Positions 47,087 through 54,466 of a stretch of 64,000 nucleotides of DNA are shown one piece after another. The notes beneath the pieces were generated by a model. That model had not been told where the DNA came from, searched no databases, and saw only the letters and a program-made list of their open reading frames with translations. Position 1 is the stretch's first letter. Every line of letters starts with the position of its first letter. The stretch is taken from NCBI GenBank assembly GCA_030428385.1, contig JAUIDY010000006.1, positions 29,236-93,235 on the forward strand. The letters are read 5' to 3'. The position numbers were made by a program, and so were the translations under genes. This DNA comes from Rhodothermia bacterium. Its GTDB lineage: Bacteria; Bacteroidota; Rhodothermia; Rhodothermales; JAAAOL01.

Positions 47087-48385
47087 ATGTCGAAAAGTGT
47101 ACGGCTCAACCTGCTTGCTGGCATCTGCTGTGCAATGGGTCTGATTCTATGTCTGACCTATTTCCTCCCCACGTCTTCTCCTGAGCCTGCTGAGCCCCCT
47201 CCCCTTGTCGAAGAGCCGTTGGTGACCTATGATCCCTACGGGATCCCGCAACATGTGTATGCGGTCAATGAGCAGTCCATTGAGCGCAACCAGACATTTT
47301 CTGACCTGCTCGCCCCGTATGGTGTCTCGTCGGCTACCATTCATTATTTGGCAGAAAAGGCCCGGCCTACGTTTGATGTGCGTCGCATCCGACCTGGGAA
47401 AGCACTACGCGTGTACCAAGATGAGGCCCAGGCTCCGCATTTTGTGGTCTACGAGCCGAGTCCCATGGAATATGTGGTGTTCGACCTCCGCGATTCGCTG
47501 AATGTTTACCGCCAAGAACGCCCCGTCACGGTCGTCGAAAAAACCGTCCAGGGCGTCATCACCAGTTCCCCGTACGAGACCTTAATTCAGCAAGGGACCA
47601 ACCCGGCGCTCGCCGTGCAACTTGCCGAAGTATTCGATTGGCAAATCGATTTTTACCACATCCAGTACGGCGATCACTTTTCAGTGGTTTATGAAGAGAA
47701 GCAGATTGATGGCGAACCCGTAGGGCTGGGTCGTATCCTCGCTGCCAACTTCGAGCATCGGGGCAAAATGTTCAGCGCCTACTACTTCGACCACGACACG
47801 TGGCGCGGCTACTTCGATGACGAAGGGCGGAGCTTGCGCCTTGCCTTCCTGAAAGCACCGCTCAAATACAGCCGCATCAGTTCGCGGTACACGAAGCGGC
47901 GGTTTCATCCGGTCCAGAAACGCTACAAAGCCCACCTCGGCACCGACTATGCGGCCCCCACCGGAACGCCTATCCGCGCCACTAGCGATGGTGTCATCCT
48001 CGAAGCACAGTTCCGCCGCTATAACGGCAATTATGTAAAGATCAGGCACAACCAGACGTACACCACGGGGTACCTTCATATGTCGCGTATTGCAGACGGC
48101 ATCCGTCCCGGCGTGGCCGTTCGTCAGGGCGATGTGATTGGGTATGTGGGCAGTACCGGGCTTGCCACTGGTCCCCATCTGTGTTATCGGTTCTGGAAGA
48201 ATGGCGAGCAGGTGGACCCATACCAGCAAGACCTTCCCTCCGCCGAGCCCATTGATGGGATGCAGATGCTTGCCTTTCAGAGTGTAAAAAGCCGATTTGA
48301 TCCCCTGCTTGCTCCTGCCACCCCCGTTTTTGCGCAAGCTAGCCTACTCCCAACCCTTGCCCCCGCCCGAACCGGCACTCAATAA
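47087..48385 (+). CDS. M23 family metallopeptidase (peptidoglycan hydrolase)
   Basis: A 432-residue exported protein with one N-terminal hydrophobic helix (residues 7-26) and a Pro-rich spacer. A middle region (about 55-260) resembles Csd3/MepM-type inhibitory or LysM-like parts. The C-terminal M23 domain carries HLGTDYAAP (zinc ligands His283, Asp287), His331 in YLHMSR, and GPHLCYRFW, where the family's second histidine (zinc ligand) is Cys366. The ATG at 47087 just precedes the membrane helix; the longer reading from 46922 overlaps the adenosyltransferase. It cuts peptide cross-links in the cell wall. Confidence 0.9.
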   Translation: MSKSVRLNLLAGICCAMGLILCLTYFLPTSSPEPAEPPPLVEEPLVTYDPYGIPQHVYAVNEQSIERNQTFSDLLAPYGVSSATIHYLAEKARPTFDVRRIRPGKALRVYQDEAQAPHFVVYEPSPMEYVVFDLRDSLNVYRQERPVTVVEKTVQGVITSSPYETLIQQGTNPALAVQLAEVFDWQIDFYHIQYGDHFSVVYEEKQIDGEPVGLGRILAANFEHRGKMFSAYYFDHDTWRGYFDDEGRSLRLAFLKAPLKYSRISSRYTKRRFHPVQKRYKAHLGTDYAAPTGTPIRATSDGVILEAQFRRYNGNYVKIRHNQTYTTGYLHMSRIADGIRPGVAVRQGDVIGYVGSTGLATGPHLCYRFWKNGEQVDPYQQDLPSAEPIDGMQMLAFQSVKSRFDPLLAPATPVFAQASLLPTLAPARTGTQ

Positions 48386-48414
48386 CGGGCCAAAGCGTAC
48401 CACATCCGGCGTCA

Positions 48415-49422
48415 TCAAGATTGCTTTGGGGTTCTGAATTTGGCCCTAAGGGCAGCCCTATTCATAAAAAGCACCGTCCCAATCCAGGGCAGTTTGTCCC
48501 GGGTGTTGAGCTTAACCAGCGTCTCTTTCACGCGCGAATGAAGCCGCCAGAACCGTCGTTCAATTGAGGAAATGGTGCGAGGGTACCCTTCCGTTTCATA
48601 TCCCAAAGTCTGGAGCATCGCGCCTGCCACGGCTTCTACCACGCCCCGTTCTTCGGGGGTCATTGCAGTCTTCCACTTGTAGCTGTTCGTCTGGACCAGA
48701 AGAGGCTCCCCCCCTAACCCGCGAACCATACCCCCAAACACAGGAACCCGCTGGAGACGTTGGTGAAAGAGCAACGGGTTGGGCGTGAGCATCGCGGGCT
48801 CAAAAGATTCATCGATAAAGCGGCAGACGCTCCGCAACGTCGCCTCTGGATCCGCGAGCAAGGTCTCGTACCGGATTTCCAGGTACTGCGTAGGCGGCAG
48901 CGTAGCTCCCCCCTGCTGCCCCGCCCGCACAAAACGTTGCCACTCCGCAGCAGCTTCTACGATATTGGTGGGCCCAAACGGGGCACGCACCCACGACCGC
49001 ACCACATCGCGTCCATCACGGTAGATATGTATAAACCGGGCATCAGGGAAAAGCATATGCAAGACCGGTATGTGAAAAACATTGTGCGGGGTCTTATCGC
49101 CCCATCTTTTTTTCCCTTCTTTGCGCAGCCATGCCGTAAAAAGCTCATCGATTAGGGAAGCATAAGACGTGGCGGCGTATAACCGCTCAAGGTCAAAGGT
49201 GCATTCCCAGCGGACGACCCAGCGAAGCCGCAACAGTCTATCCGCCAGTTTCTGCATGTCTGGGCCTGACTGCACATCCCCATATGCGGCAAAAAGTTGT
49301 GGGATAAAGTGGGTTTCCGCCGGAAATGAAAGCCGGGAGTGGGACCGCATCAGGTTCCTTAGCAAATTGGTTCCACTTCGCGGGCATCCTACAATACAGA
49401 TCGGATATGAAGGTGGGGGCAT
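48415..49422 (-). CDS. Sulfotransferase family protein
   Basis: A 335-residue sulfotransferase-fold protein. The 5'-phosphosulfate loop of PAPS binding is CIVGCPRSGTNLL at the N-terminus; the 3'-phosphate region is FIHIYRDGRDVVRSWV; KRWGDKTPHNVFH is typical of the group. It lies last in the glycosyltransferase operon, 19 bases after the GT4 gene, so it probably sulfates the glycan made there. Sulfation of lipid or protein cannot be ruled out. The ATG at 49422 is chosen over one at 49500 that would run into the GT4 gene. Confidence 0.87.
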   Translation of the reverse strand: MPPPSYPICIVGCPRSGTNLLRNLMRSHSRLSFPAETHFIPQLFAAYGDVQSGPDMQKLADRLLRLRWVVRWECTFDLERLYAATSYASLIDELFTAWLRKEGKKRWGDKTPHNVFHIPVLHMLFPDARFIHIYRDGRDVVRSWVRAPFGPTNIVEAAAEWQRFVRAGQQGGATLPPTQYLEIRYETLLADPEATLRSVCRFIDESFEPAMLTPNPLLFHQRLQRVPVFGGMVRGLGGEPLLVQTNSYKWKTAMTPEERGVVEAVAGAMLQTLGYETEGYPRTISSIERRFWRLHSRVKETLVKLNTRDKLPWIGTVLFMNRAALRAKFRTPKQS

Positions 49423-49441
49423 ACGAAGAAAAGGATGGAGA

Positions 49442-50704
49442 CTATTCGTTGTTCGCGTGCCATTCTCTTGACTGCCTGCCTTTGCCTTGACACTCCTCAA
49501 TTACACCCAGGTATTGTTTCAAGTGCCGCTCCTCTCCCCACTTTTCTTGTGCAGCGAGTTGTCCTTTTGCCCCTAGTGAGGTGGCGATGTCTGGGTTTTC
49601 CAGCAACAAGCGCATAGCAGTGACCAGTTCATCGTCTGTTGCATACGTGTATCCCGCATGGCTCTGGGTAATCAACTCAGGGAGTGCTCCGCGTTCATGG
49701 ACAATAGCAGGCGTTCCCGTGGCAAAGGCTTCCAGCACCACATAGCCAAACGTTTCATAAAACAACGACGGGACGATCAGCGCCCGTGCGCCTTTAAACA
49801 GTTGCAGGAGCCCGGCAAAGTCTTGAAGCCCCAGGAAATGCACATTGGGGTGGGGCGCGGCTTGCGCCTGAAGGTGCGGGGCGAAAGATCCTGTTCCAGC
49901 AATTAACAGATCCGCCTCCGGGAAACGATTCATGTGAGGAATTACCTCCTGGAACCCCTTCTCCACCACCAATCGCCCCGCCATGATAAAGTAGGGCCGT
50001 CCCGACGGGGCGCGTCCGGACGGTGCTTCTCGGGCCTGTCGCACCATGTCATCGGGGAGGAAATACGGAAGACGCGTGATGGGTTGCGAAATGCCCCGTT
50101 GCTGGTGAATCTCACGCGTGTGGAAACTGGGCACAAACAAGGCATCGAGGGTAGCCAACGACTGATCACGTAACCCTCCGTAGCGCCACCACTGGGGCGG
50201 GCGTTGCGCCGAAAGGGTACAGGTGACACAAGCCGGTTGCTTGCACACTTCCCGTTTCTTTTTCCAGAGCAGGCTCAACGGACAAATCAACCAATGCTCA
50301 TGGGCCGACATAAATCGGGTTGCGGATCCAGACCTGTCCTTCAGCCGCAGCAGATCCGGCCCACCCATCAACGATATGTTGTGAAAGTGAATCACATCAT
50401 AGGTGGTGGCAGCGAGATGCCCCCCCAATTCCCGTTTCAAGGTTCCCATGCGTCCCGTCTGGTGGGACCACAAGAGCCCAGCGATGCCTCCGGGGGTTCG
50501 CATCCCATGAAGAACCAACCCTTCCGGAGGATCATATTGCCGCAACGGATGATCTCCACGCACTGCCTCGAAGGCACTGATGTTGTAGAACACATCGACC
50601 TCGTGCCCCTGCCGGAGCAAGGCCCGGCACAGCCGATCCACGTAGGCGGCATCTCCCCCAAAGCTATGCGCTCCAAAAAACGTCGTGATCATGCAAAACT
50701 TCAT
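49442..50704 (-). CDS. Glycosyltransferase family 4
   Basis: A 420-residue GT-B enzyme. The N-terminus KFCMITTFFGAHSFGGDAAY is the acceptor-side Rossmann start with the usual Gly-Gly; the donor domain has YFIMAGRLVVEKGF and the ExFG...E pair in YETFGYVVLEAFATGTPA. A cysteine-rich stretch near residues 140-170 (CPLSLLWKKKREVCKQPACVTC) has four cysteines spaced like a small metal or disulfide site, as in some GT4 enzymes. The start follows the GT2 stop by 13 bases. It adds sugars to a cell-surface glycan; donor and acceptor are unknown. Confidence 0.9.
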   Translation of the reverse strand: MKFCMITTFFGAHSFGGDAAYVDRLCRALLRQGHEVDVFYNISAFEAVRGDHPLRQYDPPEGLVLHGMRTPGGIAGLLWSHQTGRMGTLKRELGGHLAATTYDVIHFHNISLMGGPDLLRLKDRSGSATRFMSAHEHWLICPLSLLWKKKREVCKQPACVTCTLSAQRPPQWWRYGGLRDQSLATLDALFVPSFHTREIHQQRGISQPITRLPYFLPDDMVRQAREAPSGRAPSGRPYFIMAGRLVVEKGFQEVIPHMNRFPEADLLIAGTGSFAPHLQAQAAPHPNVHFLGLQDFAGLLQLFKGARALIVPSLFYETFGYVVLEAFATGTPAIVHERGALPELITQSHAGYTYATDDELVTAMRLLLENPDIATSLGAKGQLAAQEKWGEERHLKQYLGVIEECQGKGRQSREWHANNE

Positions 50705-50717
50705 AGGGAGGTCGGGC

Positions 50718-51719
50718 CTATCCTGTAATGGCGGCGTTCGAACCGGCAGGTTGTGTTCGGGGCAAGCGGTTGATGGTCAGGCAATAGGAGCGCACTTCTT
50801 CTTCCGCCGAACCGCGTCCTTGCAAATACCCTTGTGCTTCTCCGAAGGCAGCCCAGCAATAGAGCGGAATGGTAACGGGCAATGCTTTCACAAACGGCCC
50901 CCAAAGTGTGGGCCGTCCCTTCATGCTTAGCAGAAGCCGCTTGAATTTTATCAGGGGAGCCCCCAAAGGGGCAAAAGCGGCAAAAAGGAAGCGTTTAGGA
51001 AGCGACCATGCCCCCATGCGAACCCGCTCCGCACCAACCAGTCTACAACTCACGTAATTCGCCTGAAAAAGTAGACGCAGGGAGTCATAATTTTGATGGG
51101 CGGCGTACGCCTCAGCAGCAATACCCATGGTCCCCCCTTGCTGGAGAATGAATGACTGCACAGCAAAGTCGGTATTGAGGGCTTCGTCCAGTTCAGGCTC
51201 CAGACGTAACAAGGCCGCTTTTTTGTACGACATGTTGTTACCCGGCATATCCCGCATGGGACCTTGCACAACAGGATGGGCCCAGATGCCTAGTTCTGCC
51301 ATAAAACCGGCCCGCGACGCATACGTCTCAGGGTTGGGGTTTTTAAACGCGTAACAGATCGCGTCCCAGGACTCTTCGTGGACTTTAAGCAACGCTTCCG
51401 CCCATCCGGGCCCGGGAAAACAATGATCTTCCAGTAACGCTACGACGGGCGCACGTGCCACCCGGACGCCCGCAGATCGCGCTTCCCCCCATGTTGTTGT
51501 GGCGGCCTTGCGGAAATACTGCGTTGGGCAATGGGCCTGAAGCTGCGGCTCCGTGCCCTTTCCCACATCGACGAGGATAAGTTCAAGGTCCGCCACCACC
51601 GTCTGGGCATAGATCAGGTCGATGATGCGTTGCACCCGCGCTCGTTGCGCTCCGAGGACGATCACCACCGATAGCTTCGGGGCACCATCCTGCTGATACG
51701 CGTGGGGTTGCACGGCCAT
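50718..51719 (-). CDS. Glycosyltransferase family 2, paralog of the gene at 52666-53625
   Basis: A 333-residue GT-A enzyme. The GT2 nucleotide-binding start is KLSVVIVLGAQRARVQ, followed by EDHCFPGPGWAEALL holding the acidic DxD-like site, and AHPVVQGPMRDMPGNNMS. The C-terminal 100 residues contain membrane-associated hydrophobic helices. Length and many motif positions (RSAGVRVARAP, SRAGFMAELGIWAHPV, NNM) match the enzyme at 52666-53625, showing an old duplication. Gene spacing is 3 bases from the upstream gene and 13 to the GT4 gene. Confidence 0.88.
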   Translation of the reverse strand: MAVQPHAYQQDGAPKLSVVIVLGAQRARVQRIIDLIYAQTVVADLELILVDVGKGTEPQLQAHCPTQYFRKAATTTWGEARSAGVRVARAPVVALLEDHCFPGPGWAEALLKVHEESWDAICYAFKNPNPETYASRAGFMAELGIWAHPVVQGPMRDMPGNNMSYKKAALLRLEPELDEALNTDFAVQSFILQQGGTMGIAAEAYAAHQNYDSLRLLFQANYVSCRLVGAERVRMGAWSLPKRFLFAAFAPLGAPLIKFKRLLLSMKGRPTLWGPFVKALPVTIPLYCWAAFGEAQGYLQGRGSAEEEVRSYCLTINRLPRTQPAGSNAAITG

Positions 51720-51722
51720 ATT

Positions 51723-52652
51723 CTATGGGGTCGAAAGCTGTGAATGGGGAGACTGCGTCTGCACCCGACGCACCGCCAACGGACGCGCCAACGTCGTCGC
51801 ATAGGCCAAAGCTTCTCCCCACGCCCAGGCTGCATGTCCCACAAACTGAACGGGCAGGGTGGAGAAAAAACGCAGAAACCATCCACACGTCCATGCATCA
51901 CGACCAGCTCGCATCAATACCCGAGCCACCCGGAGCGGCGTTCCCACCATTCGAAGCAGTCGTTTTCCGCTGGTCCATCGTTCAAAACGAACCTGCTCTA
52001 CCCCAAACTCTTTCCCGCGACGCAGGCGCTGCAAACAAAAGCTTATGAAGGTGTCTTCATGCCGGTGTGCAACGCGAGCCCGGGGCTCCAGATACACCCG
52101 ATACCCGGCTTCATGGGCCTGCCAGCATTGAAGGGCATCACCAGCAAACACGTCCGATTCAAAGGGCCCGATGTGATTCCACACAGCCCGGGAGTAAGCC
52201 ACGTTGGCGGAGGGCAAGATCCACCGATCTCCCGGAGACTGCCCGTCGAGAACAAAATGGAATTTGCACAAATGAATGCCCTGTTCTAACCAGCGTGTGC
52301 TTGCCAGCGCCATCGTCCCGCCAACCACTTCGAAGCCTTGCTGCCAGGTCTTTACGAGATAGCTGAGCCAGTCCGGGTCAGCGGTGCAATCAGGATCGCT
52401 ACAAACAAGCAAGTCGCCCGTGGCCTCTTTAAAACCCCGGTTTCTGGCAGCATGGGGATACAGTCGGTGCGGAGCCTGGATAAAGGTTACCTCGGGAAAA
52501 GCTGTCATCACCGCTGCTGTCTCCTCTTCTTGTGAACTATTTACCACGATGACTTCGAAATCGCGGTACGTTTGCCTGCGCAGCGCCATCAGGCAATCCC
52601 GAAGGGTGGCGTGGGAATAGTAGGCGGGCAAGACAACAGAAACCTGGGGCAT
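51723..52652 (-). CDS. Glycosyltransferase family 2
   Basis: A 309-residue GT-A enzyme: PQVSVVLPAYYSHATLRDCL at the start, FEVIVVNSSQEEE, AARNRGFKEATGDLLVCSDPDC with the acidic site, and a hydrophobic C-terminal part. It differs in motif detail from its two neighbours, so it is not part of their duplication. The ATG at 52652 lies 13 bases after the upstream GT2 stop. The longer in-frame reading from 52763 runs inside that gene and was not used. It belongs to the surface-glycan operon. Confidence 0.88.
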   Translation of the reverse strand: MPQVSVVLPAYYSHATLRDCLMALRRQTYRDFEVIVVNSSQEEETAAVMTAFPEVTFIQAPHRLYPHAARNRGFKEATGDLLVCSDPDCTADPDWLSYLVKTWQQGFEVVGGTMALASTRWLEQGIHLCKFHFVLDGQSPGDRWILPSANVAYSRAVWNHIGPFESDVFAGDALQCWQAHEAGYRVYLEPRARVAHRHEDTFISFCLQRLRRGKEFGVEQVRFERWTSGKRLLRMVGTPLRVARVLMRAGRDAWTCGWFLRFFSTLPVQFVGHAAWAWGEALAYATTLARPLAVRRVQTQSPHSQLSTP

Positions 52653-52665
52653 ATCAGGTGAGGGA

Positions 52666-53625
52666 TTATACAGAAAAGGACGTGCCGCGTGGAATCTCTG
52701 TCTCCACCCGCTGGAACTCCGCCAAGGACTGACCCTCACCAAAGAAATAACCCAGAGATTCACCGATGGAAGACCAGGTAAACACCCCCCAGATGATGGG
52801 CAGTGAAAGCAGCGTGTCTGCCCATAATACCCGACGATGAGCCTGGATGCGGAGCAACCGGCCCAGCTTCATAAAGGGCACGGCGACAGGAACCGCTAGC
52901 CCGTAGAAAATTCGCCGTGTCCAGCCCCATTGTCCTTGCTCCACCCGCCGAGCGGCAATCAAACGACAATGGACGAAGTTTGCCCTGAACAAAATACCCA
53001 CCCTTTCATAGTTCTGATGCGCTGAGATGGCATCCCGAATGATGCACATCGGCTCCCCCTGACGCCTTAGATGCTCGTGGATGATTACATCTGAATCCAA
53101 CATTTCGTCCATTGACGCCCCCCATTCCAACAGCTTTTCTCGGCGGAAGGCCATGTTGTTGCAGGGCATATAGGGGATTGGAATGGGGGGTACCGGATGC
53201 GCCCACATGGAGTAATCTGCCAAAAAACCTGCCCGGGAGTTAAACGTGTCGGGGTTGGCATTTACGTAGGCGTACCCTGCAACTACCCACGGCTCGTCGG
53301 CAGCATCGATGATGGCCTGCGCCCACGTAGAAGCAGGCATGCTGTGGTCTTCGGTGAACGCAACGATGGGCGCCCGGGCTGCGCGGACACCCGCTGCTCG
53401 GAGTGCGCCCCAAGTCCCCGTGGCCCGTACATAGTGGGTGGGAATTATACTGGGCTGGATCTGGATGGGGTGAGGATAGACTTCTTCCGAACCGGCATCA
53501 ACGATAATAATCTCAATGGCAGCGGCGGCCGTTTGGGTATAAAGCGCGTCTACGACTTGCTGCGCCCGGTCACGCTCTCCCCCCACCACAATCACAGCTG
53601 ATAACTTGGGCAACGCGCCATCCAT
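52666..53625 (-). CDS. Glycosyltransferase family 2, first gene of the glycan operon
   Basis: A 319-residue GT-A enzyme with LSAVIVVGGERDRAQQVVDA, the acidic-site line AFTEDHSMPASTWAQAI, and YMPCNNMAFRREKLL. C-terminal hydrophobic helices match those of its paralog at 50718-51719. It is the first gene of the five-gene transcript. A weak promoter-like pair lies 40-70 bases upstream. Donor and acceptor are not known. The aligned lines of the two paralogs share RAAGVRAARAP-like and SRAGF blocks. Confidence 0.88.
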   Translation of the reverse strand: MDGALPKLSAVIVVGGERDRAQQVVDALYTQTAAAAIEIIIVDAGSEEVYPHPIQIQPSIIPTHYVRATGTWGALRAAGVRAARAPIVAFTEDHSMPASTWAQAIIDAADEPWVVAGYAYVNANPDTFNSRAGFLADYSMWAHPVPPIPIPYMPCNNMAFRREKLLEWGASMDEMLDSDVIIHEHLRRQGEPMCIIRDAISAHQNYERVGILFRANFVHCRLIAARRVEQGQWGWTRRIFYGLAVPVAVPFMKLGRLLRIQAHRRVLWADTLLSLPIIWGVFTWSSIGESLGYFFGEGQSLAEFQRVETEIPRGTSFSV

Positions 53626-53662
53626 GCGTTTCTACTGCTTAATTAAGATCCTCCGAACGGAG

Positions 53663-53693
53663 AAAAAGTACGCGTTCCGCACATGATTAAAAA
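53663..53693 (-). promoter_or_regulatory. Candidate promoter of the glycosyltransferase operon
   Basis: Read on the minus strand: TTTT (53693-53690), a 19-base spacer, then TACTTTTT (53670-53663), close to the Bacteroidota pattern apart from the missing G in the -33 word. A small stem CTCC-GTTC-GGAG follows at 53651-53662. Confidence 0.35.
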
Positions 53694-53725
53694 GGTTGAT
53701 CTTTGGTATTAGCCGCCTCCGGCCT

Positions 53726-54442
53726 TTATTCGTCTTCCCCCTGCACCGTCAATGACGGCGAAACCACCGCTTCCCCTTGCCGAATATCAATGGTATAGGT
53801 GCCTGGCACCAGGTAATACGTACCATCCTCTCCACGCTCCATCTGAACCACCTCGGTGTCCTCCTCGATCTCTCGGTTAAACCGCTCGGCAGCGTCTTCA
53901 TCAACGGAAAGGTCGTAGGTTGTATAGTTCAGCCCGGCATCGGCTTCCTCCGTCCACTCGCGCAATTCCTGCCCGGCATCTGTTTTAGCGAGGAACGTGA
54001 CGGTCCCGGAAGTTGCAGCATAATACCCCACCGTGAGTTGGGGCACGTCCGGTTCTGCCCACGATGCATTGGCATCGCCCCAATCCTCGTCATATGATAC
54101 CTCCTCCAGGGCAAAGGCATGCAACGGCTCTGCACGCAGTTCAGGTGTAAGCTGTTGAATCTCCGAGACATCACCGACGAAAATGGAACGCCCGTGGGTT
54201 CCTACCACTAGATGCTGTTCGCGGGCCTGCAGCTTTAGGTCATGCACCGGTGCTGCCGGCATCCCCCCATCGAGCGCCATAAACGTCGCTCCGCCATCCA
54301 ACGACACATAGGTGCCATGATCGGTACCGACATACACCACCTGCTCGTTCTCGGTGTCTTCGAGAATCACATTTACGGGCTCCGGCGGCAAGTCCGTGCC
54401 GATGCGCGTCCATGTCGCTCCGTAATCGTCCGACCGATACAC
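53726..54442 (-). pseudogene. C-terminal fragment of the VPS10/BNR-like protein, cut off by an in-frame TAG
   Basis: This is the continuation, in the same frame, of the gene at 54467-56635. Between the two parts lie the TAG at 54467-54469 and the codons for RWDHFDAY, then VYRSDDYGATW. In relatives I recall the line is NGYRWDHF, so the TAG sits where Tyr (TAC/TAT) is expected, one base change away. The 238-residue fragment from a GTG at 54442 has a last BNR strand set (DYGATWTRIG, DLPPEPVNVILED) and a C-terminal beta domain ending SLTVQGEDE. It has no signal peptide of its own, so by itself it would not be exported. Confidence 0.75.
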
Positions 54443-54466
54443 GTACGCGTCAAAGTGATCCCACCG

